From the NCBI RefSeq assembly GCF_031501865.1, contig NZ_JARRCW010000001.1:3555001-3619000 (forward strand): DNA of 64,000 nucleotides, in the 5' to 3' direction. Of this stretch, positions 45,670-55,238 are shown one piece after another. The position numbers and the translations under genes are program-made. The notes below the pieces were generated by a model. That model ran no database searches and was not told the origin of the DNA. It saw nothing but the letters and a program-made list of their open reading frames with translations. Position 1 is the stretch's first letter, and every line of letters starts with the position of its first letter. The DNA comes from Pseudovibrio sp. M1P-2-3 (GTDB lineage: Bacteria; Pseudomonadota; Alphaproteobacteria; Rhizobiales; Stappiaceae).

Positions 45670-47960
45670 ACTTTCAACTCCGCTTCTCCCAAACGGTCTG
45701 CCAGCCGCCACGCCTGATCTCTCCCAGCAAGATAAGGTAGCGGCCATGCTTCATGCCTGTCCCCGATCCGGGCTGCTGCATGGAGCATCCAGTAGGGGTC
45801 GGCAAGGTGGGGCCGCGCAAGGCAGACAAGGTCTGCGCGTCCCGCCATTAAAATGGAATTCACGTGGTCCGGTTCATAAATATTTCCCACCGCCATGGTC
45901 TTAACGCCCGCCTCCTGCCGGATACGGTCGCAAAACGGTGTCTGGAACATGCGGCCATAAACGGGCTTGGCCTCAAGCGAGGTCTGCCCCGCAGAAACGT
46001 CGATAATATCGGCTCCGGCCTCAACAAACATCTTGGCGATTTTCACCGCCTCTTCCGGTTCGACCCCAAGCTCCCCCACCCAGTCATGGGCAGAAATGCG
46101 CACCGCCATGGGCTTGTGCTGCGGCCAGACCTTGCGCATCACACCAAAGACTTCCAGCGGATAGCGCATCCGGTTTTCAAGGGAACCGCCGTAGGCGTCC
46201 TGCCTTTGGTTGGACAGCGGCGAGATGAACGAGGACATGAGATAGCCGTGGGCGGCATGCAGCTCGATCATGTCAAAGTCCGCCCGCTCAGCCATTTCAA
46301 CAGAAGCGGCAAACTGCCCCCGTACGCGGTCCATATCCTCACGCGTCATTGCCTTGGGAACCTGACTTCCCGCAGCCCAAGGAATAGAGGAGGCAGAAAT
46401 CAGCTCCCAGTTTCCTTTGGTCATGGGGGCATCCATCTCCTCCCAGCCCAGCTGGGTGGACCCTTTGCGCCCCGCATGCCCGATCTGGCAACACACCTTG
46501 GCGTGGGTTTCGCGGTGAATGAAGCTGGTAATGCGCCGCCATGCATCCACATGGCGCTCGTCATAAAGGCCCGGACAACCGGTGGTGATGCGCCCTTTCG
46601 GCGAAACACAGGTCATCTCCGTGTAAACAAGCCCCGCACCGCCTTTGGCCCGTTCGCCATAATGCACCAGATGCCAATCCGTGGGGCAACCATCCTCCGC
46701 CTTATATTGCGCCATGGGCGAGACAACCACACGATTGTCCAGTTCCATATCCCGCAGGATAAACGGGGCAAACATGGGCGCACGTACGGGCTCATGTTCC
46801 GGCACACCGGCCTTGCTCTGGAACCACTTTTCAGCGCTCTCCATCCACTTTGGGTCACGCAGCCGAAGGTTTTCATGGCTGATACGCTGGGACCGGGTGA
46901 GCAAAGCATAGTTGAACTGGGTTGGCTCAAGTCCCAGATAGCGCTCCACATCCTCAAACCATTCCATGGAATTACGGGCAGCAGATTGCAAACGCAGCAC
47001 TTCCAGCCGCCGCCCGTCCTCATACTTGGCAAAGGCTTTGGAGAACTCCTCTTCCTCGCTCAAATACGTTGCCAGAGCAATGGCGCTTTCAAAGGCCAGC
47101 TTTGTCCCCGAACCAATGGAGAAGTGGGCCGTCGCAGCTGCATCCCCCATGAGAACGACGTTTTCATGATGCCACTTTTCACAAAGAACACGGGGAAAGT
47201 TGATCCACGCAGACCCGCGCATATGGGCGGAATTGCTAAGCAGTTGATGACCGTCCAAGTAATCTTTAAAAATTTCCTCGCACACCGCGATGGAATCTTT
47301 CTGGCTCATCTGCTCAAAGCCATAGGCCGCCCACGTGGCCTCACTGCACTCTACAATGAATGTGGCCGTATCCCCGTCAAACTGGTAGGCATGGGCCCAC
47401 ACCCAGCCTTTGTCTGTTTCCTTGAAAATAAAGGTAAAAGCATCCTCAAACTTTTGCTTTGTTCCCAGCCAGACAAACTTGCAGGCTCTCCTGTCAATAT
47501 TGGGCTTGAAAACATGGGCAAACTCTTCGCGCACCTTTGAGTTCAGGCCGTCACTGGCAACCACCAGATCATAGTCTTTTGCAAAGTTTGCAGCGCTCGC
47601 AATCTCCTGCTCAAAGCGCAAATTCACTCCCAGCTCTTTTGCCCGCTCATACAGCAGCAGCAGCAATTGCTTGCGCCCGATACCGCAAAATCCATGACCG
47701 GTCGAAAGCTGCTTCTCACCACGATAGTGAACAGCAATGTCATCCCAATAAGCAAAGTGCTGGCGTATTGATGCCGCGCTGGCCGGATCATTCACCCGCA
47801 GGTTTTCAAGAGTTTCATCGGAAAGAACAACTCCCCACCCAAAAGTGTCGTCACTTCGATTCCGCTCGAAAACGGTCACCTCATCGCCGGGGCGACGAAG
47901 TTTCAAAGAAATAGCGAAGTAAAGACCGGCAGGACCTCCCCCCAAACACGCGATTTTCAT
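45666..47960 (-). CDS. Flavin monooxygenase/OYE-like reductase fusion (2-aminobenzoyl-CoA monooxygenase/reductase type)
   Basis: This 764-residue fusion has an N-terminal FAD aromatic monooxygenase (about 1-385; GGGPAG at 7-12 and the [19 protein letters not shown] segment). The C-terminal domain is an old-yellow-enzyme FMN reductase (about 395-760; [30 protein letters not shown]). Proteins of this architecture are 2-aminobenzoyl-CoA monooxygenase/reductase (Azoarcus) or the related salicylyl-CoA 5-hydroxylase. They hydroxylate C5 and reduce the ring. The ATG at 47960 has the best AGGTGA spacing. It is the first gene of the operon. Confidence 0.92.
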   Translation of the reverse strand: MKIACLGGGPAGLYFAISLKLRRPGDEVTVFERNRSDDTFGWGVVLSDETLENLRVNDPASAASIRQHFAYWDDIAVHYRGEKQLSTGHGFCGIGRKQLLLLLYERAKELGVNLRFEQEIASAANFAKDYDLVVASDGLNSKVREEFAHVFKPNIDRRACKFVWLGTKQKFEDAFTFIFKETDKGWVWAHAYQFDGDTATFIVECSEATWAAYGFEQMSQKDSIAVCEEIFKDYLDGHQLLSNSAHMRGSAWINFPRVLCEKWHHENVVLMGDAAATAHFSIGSGTKLAFESAIALATYLSEEEEFSKAFAKYEDGRRLEVLRLQSAARNSMEWFEDVERYLGLEPTQFNYALLTRSQRISHENLRLRDPKWMESAEKWFQSKAGVPEHEPVRAPMFAPFILRDMELDNRVVVSPMAQYKAEDGCPTDWHLVHYGERAKGGAGLVYTEMTCVSPKGRITTGCPGLYDERHVDAWRRITSFIHRETHAKVCCQIGHAGRKGSTQLGWEEMDAPMTKGNWELISASSIPWAAGSQVPKAMTREDMDRVRGQFAASVEMAERADFDMIELHAAHGYLMSSFISPLSNQRQDAYGGSLENRMRYPLEVFGVMRKVWPQHKPMAVRISAHDWVGELGVEPEEAVKIAKMFVEAGADIIDVSAGQTSLEAKPVYGRMFQTPFCDRIRQEAGVKTMAVGNIYEPDHVNSILMAGRADLVCLARPHLADPYWMLHAAARIGDRHEAWPLPYLAGRDQAWRLADRLGEAELKV

Positions 47961-48462
47961 CAAAGTCACCTTTGTTTACGTGTGTTAAGTCGCTCAGCGC
48001 GGCATCAATAGGTATTAATACTAATGAACTATAAAGAGTAATTCAAGTCTAAAGCAATTTAAAACTGTTAAGCGTAAGGTACTGTAAACATTAAACTTAT
48101 GATAACAGTGCATTTCTTAGGGGAATTTATTTTGAGGAATAGTCAAAAATTAACCCCAAATTTCAGAACAAAAACTCTTCAAATAGAATCACTAATAAGC
48201 CACCCATAAATACTTATCATAATATTGGAGACAAAAGAACATTACTTCAAACACAGTTACACTTACTTATCTAATTCCTCTCAGGAGAGATAAAGGATAA
48301 AGTTAACACTGGCCAAATTGGATTCTAAAGCCTTTCACCCAAATTGCTCAACGACTGGTTATTTCAATACCCCACATTTCAAAGGAAGCTGAAAGTCTCT
48401 TTGAAGACCTGTGTAATAGGCTGTGCTCAATATCAACACCTCGTAAGGGGGATTATGAGACC
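47961..48462. promoter_or_regulatory. Divergent spacer between the aromatic-CoA operon and arylsulfatase
   Basis: This AT-rich 502 bp stretch has no credible gene. A perfect 10 bp palindrome, GTATTAATAC at 48012-48021, lies about 50 bp upstream of the operon start and is a possible MarR operator. The promoter for the arylsulfatase should be on the right side. No other motif could be supported by eye. Confidence 0.4.
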
Positions 48463-50130
48463 ATGAAATTGCACAGCTGGACTGTATCTGCATTCATCGC
48501 AGCCAGTACCCTTTGTCTCGGCAGCGCAACCACGCTGGCTCAGCAAAACAAACAACCAGACAAAAAACCCAATATTGTCGTCATCATGACTGATGATGTG
48601 AGCTGGGACAATGTGGGCGTTTATAGTCAAGGTGTCAAAAGCATCAAGACACCAAACATCGACAAACTTGCTGCAGAAGGGATGCGTTTCACCGACTATT
48701 ATTCCCAGCCCAGCTGCACCGCAGGCCGCTCCGCCTTCATCACCGGCCAGCTGCCCATACGTACAGGCCTCTATGCTATTTTGCTCCCCGGCTCCCCCGG
48801 AGGCATACAAGCTTCAGACCCTACAATGGCCAAATTCCTGCAACAGGAAGGCTATGTCACGGCCCAGTTCGGTAAAAACCACTTGGGAGATTTGAACGAG
48901 TATCTACCAACAGTGCATGGTTTCGATGAGTTTTGGGGGTATCTTTATGCTCCGGACTTTCTCTCTTTCGAATACCAAGCTGACTGGCCCAAAAACCAGC
49001 CGGAATTTAATAATCAGTTCGGTCCCCGCCAGCTCATCTATAGCTGGGCACAGGAAAAAGATGATCCGACAATCGACCCGCGTTGGGGAAGAGTGGGTAA
49101 GCAGAAAATCAAAAATGATGGTCCAGCTCCCGTCGAACGCCGGAAAAAACTGGATGAAGAAATCACCAAGCACACGGTTGACTTCATCGAGCGTTCAGCC
49201 AAAGCCGACAAGCCTTTCTTTGTCTGGATGAATACCCAGCGTGCACACGTCTTCACATATCTTAGTGATAAATATCAGGCAATGCTGGATGCCGATACCG
49301 GTCTGCAAGATGTTATCATGCGGGAAGTAGACGATAATGTCGGCGTTGTCCTTAAAACTTTGGATGACCTGAAAATTGCCGACAATACCATCGTTATTTT
49401 CACGTCTGACAACGGCCCGCAAACAATCACATGGCCAGATGGAGGAACAACACCGTTCAGAGGCTCCAAAGGAACCACATGGGAAGGTGGCTTTCGAGTT
49501 CCAACCATTATTCGTTGGCCCGGACATGTTCCCGCTGGCGTGGTTGAAAACGGGGTTTTTGACGCAACTGACTGGATGCCAACACTGGTGGCCGCCGCAG
49601 GTGGACCTTCAGATCTGGTTTCCCAATTACAACTGGGATACAAGGACTACAAGGTTCATCTGGATGGATATAACCAGCTTGACCTGATAACCGGAAAGGG
49701 AAAGTCTGCCAGAAACGAAGTGTTCCTGTATCAAGGCAATGACCTTCAGGCTATCCGTTTTCAAGACTGGAAGGCCCACTTGATCATTCAGCCCGAAGGA
49801 TGGTTCGGCCCAAAAGTAAAACTTGAAGTCCCTCAGATGTACAATCTACGCCGAGATCCCTGGGAAAAGGATGTTGAAGAATCTGGCATGCATGTAAAGT
49901 GGGACATGGAAAGGGTCTGGATGGTGGTGCCCTTCCAGTTACTCATAAATCTTCACCAGCAGTCATTTAATAACTTCCCTGCCAGAAAGCAGGAAGGTGG
50001 CCTACAGCCGCCAAACATCAAATATGTGCCAGTGGAGAATCTGCCAACCCATCCACCTAGCAGCTCAAGCAGTGCACCTGCAAACACCTCGGCACCTGCG
50101 CAGTCAACACCACCGCCAGCCAACAAATAA
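48463..50130 (+). CDS. Secreted arylsulfatase, formylglycine type
   Basis: The 555-residue protein has a signal peptide (HSWTVSAFIAASTLCLGS, cleavage near LAQ) and the sulfatase fold. The metal-binding IMTDDVSWDN is near the N-terminus, and the sulfatase signature CTAGRSAFITG supplies the cysteine that becomes formylglycine. GKNHLGDLNEYLPTVHGFDEF and TSDNGPQ follow. The C-terminus is a Ser/Ala/Pro-rich tail. It should remove sulfate from aryl or carbohydrate sulfates in the periplasm, useful in a marine habitat. No anaerobic-type maturase gene is nearby. AAGGGGG precedes the start. Confidence 0.93.
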   Translation: MKLHSWTVSAFIAASTLCLGSATTLAQQNKQPDKKPNIVVIMTDDVSWDNVGVYSQGVKSIKTPNIDKLAAEGMRFTDYYSQPSCTAGRSAFITGQLPIRTGLYAILLPGSPGGIQASDPTMAKFLQQEGYVTAQFGKNHLGDLNEYLPTVHGFDEFWGYLYAPDFLSFEYQADWPKNQPEFNNQFGPRQLIYSWAQEKDDPTIDPRWGRVGKQKIKNDGPAPVERRKKLDEEITKHTVDFIERSAKADKPFFVWMNTQRAHVFTYLSDKYQAMLDADTGLQDVIMREVDDNVGVVLKTLDDLKIADNTIVIFTSDNGPQTITWPDGGTTPFRGSKGTTWEGGFRVPTIIRWPGHVPAGVVENGVFDATDWMPTLVAAAGGPSDLVSQLQLGYKDYKVHLDGYNQLDLITGKGKSARNEVFLYQGNDLQAIRFQDWKAHLIIQPEGWFGPKVKLEVPQMYNLRRDPWEKDVEESGMHVKWDMERVWMVVPFQLLINLHQQSFNNFPARKQEGGLQPPNIKYVPVENLPTHPPSSSSSAPANTSAPAQSTPPPANK

Positions 50131-50134
50131 AAAA

Positions 50135-50159
50135 GTTGCAGGGCTCCTTGCCCTGCAAC
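50135..50159 (+). other. Stem-loop downstream of arylsulfatase
   Basis: A 10 bp perfect stem (50135-50144 with 50150-50159) has a 5-base loop and begins five bases after the arylsulfatase stop. No T-run follows, so it may be an mRNA-stabilising or partial termination hairpin before the next gene. Confidence 0.6.
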
Positions 50160-50208
50160 CCCTATCCGTGAATAGTGAGCCCCTATGTTTATGGGAGGAA
50201 TACATAGG

Positions 50209-50583
50209 ATGGATATAAGAAGCATCTATTTGATTTTGGTAGCACTGGGGCTTGTCCCCGTTGGTCTGGCCTATGGGGCAGCTCCACAAACGATCCTACC
50301 TGATCTACTGGGCATTAACGATCTCGTTCTCAATCAGATCCACATTTTCCGTGCAATCATGGGGCTCTACTTGGCCATGGCCTTGTTTTGGTTATGCGGC
50401 GCTTTCAATAGCGACCTGCGCCGTCCGGCCCTTTGGAGTATGCTGGTCTTCATGTGGGGTCTGGCAGCTGGGCGCATCCTTAGTCTTACTATTGATGGCG
50501 AAGCCAGCATTTTACTTGTGGGCTCAATGGTGCTTGAGCTGGCCGGAGGCCTGTTTGCAGCCGTTTTGCTGCGCAAAAGATAG
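50209..50583 (+). CDS. DUF4345-like small membrane protein
   Basis: The 124-residue protein has four predicted TM helices (about 5-24, 46-66, 75-93, 99-119), with a conserved-looking HIFRAIMGLYLAMALFWL segment. It resembles DUF4345 family proteins of unknown function. The ATG at 50209 follows GGAGG; an in-frame ATG 24 bases earlier is possible. It may be co-transcribed with the arylsulfatase. Confidence 0.75.
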   Translation: MDIRSIYLILVALGLVPVGLAYGAAPQTILPDLLGINDLVLNQIHIFRAIMGLYLAMALFWLCGAFNSDLRRPALWSMLVFMWGLAAGRILSLTIDGEASILLVGSMVLELAGGLFAAVLLRKR

Positions 50584-50594
50584 TCTTCAATGCG

Positions 50595-50633
50595 AAAGCC
50601 TTGAGGTGTTTCGACAAAGCTCCTCAAGGCTTT
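50595..50633. terminator. Hairpin terminator between convergent genes
   Basis: A perfect 12 bp stem (50595-50606 with 50622-50633) has a 15-base loop and lies between the stops of two converging genes. AAA and TTT flank the stem, so it can act in both directions, although the T-runs are short. Confidence 0.65.
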
Positions 50634-50643
50634 AATCAAACCT

Positions 50644-51327
50644 CTAAACCACTTCCACACTCAACGTGGGAAGCCTTGCAATCCTTGCTTCAAGATGATC
50701 CCCTTTTTGCACCGGCCCGACACCGGCGGGCGTTCCGGTAAAAATCAGATCCCCTGCTGCCAGCTCAAAATGACGGGACAGAGCACAGATAATTTCCGGC
50801 AGCTTCCACACAAGTTGATTGAGATCACCGCTTTGCCTTGGCAGCCCGTTCACGCTCAAATCAATGGCACCGCTTTCCATCAAGCCTGATTGGACAACAG
50901 GAACAATCGCACCCATTGGCGCCGAGTGTTCAAACGCCTTAGCCACCTCCCAAGGCCTGCCTGTTTTTTTCAAATCACTCTGCACATCCCGAAGGGTCAT
51001 ATCCAGACCAGCAGCAAAACCAAAAACATGGTTCATGGCCTGATCCCGCTCTATATGGCGTCCTCCCTTTGAAAGGGCCATAACCAGCTCCACTTCATGG
51101 TGCACATCCCGAGAGCCCTCTGGGTAAGGGAACTTACCGTCAAGCACCAGATTATCCGGATTTTTTTGAAAGAAAAACGGGTGTTCGCGCTTGGGGTCAT
51201 GCCCCATTTCAACCGCATGAGCTGCATAGTTGCGCCCAACACAATAGATCCGGCGGACAGGAAAAAGCTCACCAGTTCCCTCAACCGGAGCGCTTACCTG
51301 CGGCCCAGGAGTAAAAACATAAGTCAT
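50644..51327 (-). CDS. Fumarylacetoacetate hydrolase family protein
   Basis: The 227-residue protein is an FAH-fold hydrolase or isomerase. It has the family segments IYCVGRNYAAHAVEMGHDP, PFFFQKNPDNLV, the metal-binding glutamates in HHEVELVMAL, and DLIFTGTPAGVGPVQKGD. It resembles fumarylpyruvate hydrolases of the gentisate pathway. No other gentisate genes are in the window, so the substrate is not assured. The ATG at 51327 follows GAGAGG; an ATG at 51339 is also in frame. Confidence 0.92.
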   Translation of the reverse strand: MTYVFTPGPQVSAPVEGTGELFPVRRIYCVGRNYAAHAVEMGHDPKREHPFFFQKNPDNLVLDGKFPYPEGSRDVHHEVELVMALSKGGRHIERDQAMNHVFGFAAGLDMTLRDVQSDLKKTGRPWEVAKAFEHSAPMGAIVPVVQSGLMESGAIDLSVNGLPRQSGDLNQLVWKLPEIICALSRHFELAAGDLIFTGTPAGVGPVQKGDHLEARIARLPTLSVEVV

Positions 51328-51561
51328 TTGGCCTCTCATTTTTCATCGAATTGCAACCAAAGCCAATAAGAATTAGGCTCATAATATACCACTGAAAGGT
51401 AACAGCCGGTTTTAGGATCAAGACACCCGCAAAAGCAACTTCAAACGGTGAAATGTCTCAGTAAAAGATATCATCATTTTAAGGCCTTGCCAAAACCACT
51501 CCTACTCAAAGACACTAGGCTTTAGAAGCTCAGTAGCCAGTCGCTGAAAAGGGGAGAGAAT

Positions 51562-52191
51562 ATGATAGATTTCTATACGTGGAGTACCCCCAACGGCTTG
51601 AAAGTCTCCATTTTGCTGGAAGAACTTGGCGTGCCCTACAAAGTTCATCCCATAAACCTTGAGAAAAACGAGAAGCTTCATTCCAAATTTCTCCAAGCGA
51701 CTCCCTTTAAAAAGGTACCTGCGATCTTTGACAATGAAACTGGCGTCGGCCTCTTCGAATCAGGCGCGATCCTTCTTTATCTGGCGGACAAAAACAAAAA
51801 GTTTCTTCCCAGCGAACTTACTGGATATTGGCAGACAGTGCAGTGGCTCATGTGGCAAATGGCTGGCCTTGGTCCTATAGCGGGGCAAGCCCACCACTTT
51901 GTCAAAATCAAACCAGATAAATCACAATATGCCACCAACCACTACGTTGCTGCAGTCAAAAATCTCTATGGAATTTTAGACCGTCATATGGAAAATAAAG
52001 ACTACATCAACGAGGAATATACAATTGCCGACATATCCTGTTGGCCTTGGGTTTCTCGCTTTGAATGGCAGAATGTTGATTTGAAAAACTTTCCCAATGT
52101 ACGCCGCTGGTACAACCACATGGCCACACGCCCCGCAGTACAGCGGGCCTATCAGATCCCCATCCCCATGGGGGGGATACCGGTTGGATGA
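51562..52191 (+). CDS. Glutathione S-transferase (Ure2p/YfcG-like)
   Basis: The 209-residue GST starts IDFYTWSTPNGLKVSILLEEL, a hallmark of the Ure2p/YfcG group, with disulfide-reductase or glutathione-binding activity in known members. KVPAIFD and LFESGAILLYLA complete the glutathione site. The helical C-terminal domain ends with a Pro/Gly-rich tail. It is monocistronic with GGGGAG at the start. Confidence 0.91.
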   Translation: MIDFYTWSTPNGLKVSILLEELGVPYKVHPINLEKNEKLHSKFLQATPFKKVPAIFDNETGVGLFESGAILLYLADKNKKFLPSELTGYWQTVQWLMWQMAGLGPIAGQAHHFVKIKPDKSQYATNHYVAAVKNLYGILDRHMENKDYINEEYTIADISCWPWVSRFEWQNVDLKNFPNVRRWYNHMATRPAVQRAYQIPIPMGGIPVG

Positions 52192-52422
52192 GCTTATGTT
52201 TTATGGAAGGAGAAACCGCAGACCACAACCTTTCCTAGTCCGCTGCTGGAGACATGAAAACCAGAATTCAGCCCCCTTCTTCAGGTAGGGAAGCGGTACC
52301 AGTTCACTGGTTAAATCAAGATATCTGGAAACAGGACCGGAAGGGTGCGACCAAGAAAATTATCACACCTTTCAAGGGGTCCATTCATATTTTTCTTACC
52401 CAAGGCCGAACTGGGATAGATA

Positions 52423-52755
52423 TTAACTAAGACCGAAATCATCCCCATTATCTGCGCCTGAATAATTCAGATCCTGATAGTCTTCTTTGTGGTCGGACTC
52501 TCCAATAAGGCGACCCTCTGAGGTGGGTACTAAATGTTCTTTAATATCTCTCCAATCAACAGGGAAGCTATACTCGCCATCAGTGTAAAACTCTATCTGA
52601 GAGCCCCCCTCATCACCAGAACCAGCTGCTCCTTGGTTATTGGCATCATTTTCAGAATCACCAGGGGGAAGTTCATCGTTATCGTCGTACCCTGAAAAAT
52701 CAAACTGATCGTTTTCTGGAGAGGTCATATCAAAAAAGAAGGTGTCATCAGCCAT
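52423..52755 (-). CDS. Very acidic small protein, unknown
   Basis: I do not recognise this 110-residue protein. It is strongly acidic, with runs such as GYDDNDELPPGDSEND and SGDEGG, and has few hydrophobic residues. It probably is intrinsically disordered, apart from a short ordered-looking part near EYSFPVDWRDIKEHLV. It has no signal peptide or TM. Translation starts at 52755 (or 9 bases upstream). It lies next to the histidine-rich gene, transcribed divergently. Confidence 0.55.
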   Translation of the reverse strand: MADDTFFFDMTSPENDQFDFSGYDDNDELPPGDSENDANNQGAAGSGDEGGSQIEFYTDGEYSFPVDWRDIKEHLVPTSEGRLIGESDHKEDYQDLNYSGADNGDDFGLS

Positions 52756-53048
52756 GGTTATCACTTCCTATCTAACTCTGCTTCCCCCTTGGGAACCATT
52801 AAGGATAATTTGATATGAAAGCTTTAAAAAATAAAGTTACATGACATCCATGAAAGTTAAAATAATGTGAACGTAATTGATCCCCGGAACCCTAAAATAA
52901 CCGCGGCTATTGGCGGCTTTATCTGGCCATAAGTTAAACAGTTCCAAACAGGCCCTGAGAAGATGGAATAAAAACTGCGATCAAGTGTTTATCAAAATAA
53001 CACCCTTATCTGGTCTCCTATGGACTTGCCTTAAACAGGAGCCATACC

Positions 53049-53339
53049 ATGACCGAAAAACGTCAACACACTTCCACACAGACCGAAGAGAAAATGGCGC
53101 GGCGCTACGAAAAAGATCAGGATCACAAGCACGATAAAGCCCATATGGACCATCGGGACCACGAGAAAAGCCATCCACATACGGAGCACGGCGGGAACCC
53201 CGAGGGACACAAGCACACCCTCAAATCCCACGAAGGTTCCTCGCATAGCGATGATCGCCATCATGCTCCCAAGAAGCGAGATCACAAGGAATCCTCCAGA
53301 GAGCATCACCGCACATCCTCTCGCGATAAAAGTCACTAG
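53049..53339 (+). CDS. Histidine-rich low-complexity small protein
   Basis: The 96-residue protein has 19 histidines, no cysteine and almost no hydrophobic residues. His is mixed with Asp, Lys, Glu, Arg and Ser (for example HKHDKAHMDHRDHEKSHPH). A clear AGGAG lies before the ATG, favouring a real gene. Metal (Ni, Zn or Cu) storage, buffering or a stress-related disordered protein are possible; no family is recognised. Confidence 0.6.
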   Translation: MTEKRQHTSTQTEEKMARRYEKDQDHKHDKAHMDHRDHEKSHPHTEHGGNPEGHKHTLKSHEGSSHSDDRHHAPKKRDHKESSREHHRTSSRDKSH

Positions 53340-53640
53340 TTGGGCGCATGCGTCCCCTGTTACTTCTCCATCACAGGCCGTATGAGAATACGGTTATCCC
53401 CATTCAAAAAAGCCTGAAATGAGGGGAACCCGTAAAACTAGTTATAGAACTTTGAAAGTTAATAGTTGACAGTAACGCCGACGATGTTTAGAGGTTAGCT
53501 CATCGATATTTGCTTGCTGAGCTATGGTTACCGCGTGAATTATTTTACGCCATGAACGAACTTTCCCTTCAAAAATCGTTATCACAGCCCAATATGAAAT
53601 ATCATTGAGGGTTATCTACACTGCTATGAAAGGGTTTGTT
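53340..53640. promoter_or_regulatory. Upstream region of the cold-shock gene
   Basis: This 301 bp region has no gene. A perfect TTGACA hexamer at 53466-53471 could be the -35 box of the cold-shock gene, with only a weak -10 match (TTTAGA) 15 bp later. If used, it gives a long untranslated leader of about 140 bases, as is usual for cold-shock genes. Confidence 0.4.
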
Positions 53641-53850
53641 ATGACCACTGGCACAGTTAAATGGTTTAATTACACTAAAGGCTTCGGCTTCATCCAGCCT
53701 GACAACGGCGACGCTGACGTATTCGTTCACATCTCCGCTGTAGAGCGCTCTGGCATGTCTGAGCTTGTTGAAGGTCAAAAAATTGGCTTTGAACTTGAGC
53801 GCGACAGAAAGTCCGGCAAAATGGCTGCTTGTAACCTTACAGCTGCTTAA
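53641..53850 (+). CDS. Cold-shock domain protein (CspA family)
   Basis: The 69-residue protein is a single cold-shock domain, with RNP1 KGFGFIQP and RNP2 VFVHISAV motifs. Csp proteins bind single-stranded nucleic acid and melt mRNA structure. I chose the ATG at 53641, which fits the usual length ([10 protein letters not shown]); earlier in-frame starts add unrelated residues. An intrinsic terminator follows. Confidence 0.96.
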   Translation: MTTGTVKWFNYTKGFGFIQPDNGDADVFVHISAVERSGMSELVEGQKIGFELERDRKSGKMAACNLTAA

Positions 53851-53915
53851 GTTTGGCCTCTGCTTTCCTTTGACCACGGATGTACTGGCATTGTTGAGAG
53901 CAAACAGCCAAGTAG

Positions 53916-53944
53916 GGTCAGGCATTTTTGTCTGGCCTTTTTTT
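53916..53944 (+). terminator. Intrinsic terminator after the cold-shock gene
   Basis: A 9 bp stem with two G-T wobbles (53916-53924 with 53929-53937) has a 4-base loop and is followed by seven T residues. It lies 66 bp after the csp stop. The rest of the spacer to 54208 shows no gene or clear motif. Confidence 0.88.
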
Positions 53945-54208
53945 ATATCTGCCTTTTAGATTTCCCCTCCTCAATCACGTTTTCCGAATCAGCTAATCGA
54001 TAGGCTGTCGTATTCCCTTGCTTAACCATAGGAACTGACGGGGTCCCCTAGCCAGCTTTTCAAACTAAAGAAGATACTTGCATCAAGGATCTTTAATAGT
54101 TCAGCAGGTATTTTTATATTCCCCTATCAATTTCCGCGGGCAGCTATGGTTTGCTTCACGGCAATCCTCGCTTAAAGCAATGGTGCCCGAGCGTTTACAG
54201 GCACAACA

Positions 54209-55216
54209 ATGCGCATCAGTTTGTTGAAAGTCTTTTTAGCTCTCATTATTGTCATCATAGGATATGGCTGGATCACGAACAGTTTCACCCCAATTTCAGT
54301 CAGCTTCTCCCCCTCACAAATCCCTAAGGACGTGGAGCGCTACATCCAGGATGAAGAGGCACAGTTTAAAGACATCAAGCCCGGTCTGCAAAAACAGATC
54401 ATCTGGAACAATCCGGAAACAAAAAACAAGACCCCCTATTCCATTGTTTACATTCATGGCTTCACAGCCAGCAAAGAAGAGATCAGGCCCGTCCCCGACG
54501 ATCTGGCGTTTCAACTGAATGCAAACCTGTTTTACACCCGTTTGACAGGGCACGCGCAAACCTATGCAGCATTGGGGGAAGCCAGTTACAACGACTGGGT
54601 CAATGATGTGGCGGAAGCCTTTGAAGTCGGGCGCAGAATTGGAGACAAGGTCATTGTCATGGGCACATCTTTGGGAGGAGCGCTCACAGCTTGGTCCGTG
54701 AAGAGTGGCCAAGTCCTCCAGAAGGACATTGCTGCCATCATTTTGGTATCGCCCGCTTTCCAGCTCGAACAAACAGGCACAACCTTATTCACTGTTCCTT
54801 TTGCAGGTCTCTTCATCCGCGCCACATTGGGGACCATTTTTTGCTTCAACACCAAAGCAGATATGATGGAACTCTATCAATGGACCAACTGCATTGCACC
54901 ACAGTCCCTCAAAACTCTTGGTCAGTTCGTCCTGCTTTCTCAAGAAGCAACCACCTCGCGTGATCCGGTTTCAATACCCACGCTGTTCATCTACGACCTG
55001 AAAGACAAAATTGCCAACGCGTCCTTTACAACCCAGATCTATGGAACATGGGGCCCGAATACCGAGCGGCTCCTTATCCGACAACCGGCAAATACGCAAA
55101 ACCACCTGATTGTAGGTGACCTCGCAAAAACCCCAAAGAATCAAATAGTGATTGAAGAGATCACATCCTGGCTTCACAAACAGGAAAACCAAGTGGAAAG
55201 TGATCCAGACCAGTAG
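54209..55216 (+). CDS. Membrane-anchored alpha/beta hydrolase
   Basis: This 335-residue protein has an N-terminal hydrophobic helix (LLKVFLALIIVIIGYGW) that acts as a signal-anchor. It then has an alpha/beta-hydrolase fold with the oxyanion motif VYIHGF and the nucleophile elbow GTSLGG. A late Asp (FIYDLKDKI) and His (QNHLIV) complete a plausible triad. The specificity (esterase or lipase) is unknown. It is followed by the second copy of the 106 bp repeat. Confidence 0.88.
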   Translation: MRISLLKVFLALIIVIIGYGWITNSFTPISVSFSPSQIPKDVERYIQDEEAQFKDIKPGLQKQIIWNNPETKNKTPYSIVYIHGFTASKEEIRPVPDDLAFQLNANLFYTRLTGHAQTYAALGEASYNDWVNDVAEAFEVGRRIGDKVIVMGTSLGGALTAWSVKSGQVLQKDIAAIILVSPAFQLEQTGTTLFTVPFAGLFIRATLGTIFCFNTKADMMELYQWTNCIAPQSLKTLGQFVLLSQEATTSRDPVSIPTLFIYDLKDKIANASFTTQIYGTWGPNTERLLIRQPANTQNHLIVGDLAKTPKNQIVIEEITSWLHKQENQVESDPDQ

Positions 55217-55238
55217 TCTCCCCCCATACCCCGATACC

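Noticed and set aside
45864-47540. 558-codon plus-strand open frame opposite the monooxygenase/reductase gene
   Set aside because: It is the antisense shadow of a well-recognised flavoenzyme fusion, is rich in His, Arg and Pro, and has no family features.
53031-53336. Hydrophobic minus-strand frame (101 codons) opposite the histidine-rich gene
   Set aside because: Its membrane-like composition is the expected reverse complement of His/Asp/Lys codons. The plus-strand gene has an AGGAG site; the minus frame does not have a convincing one.
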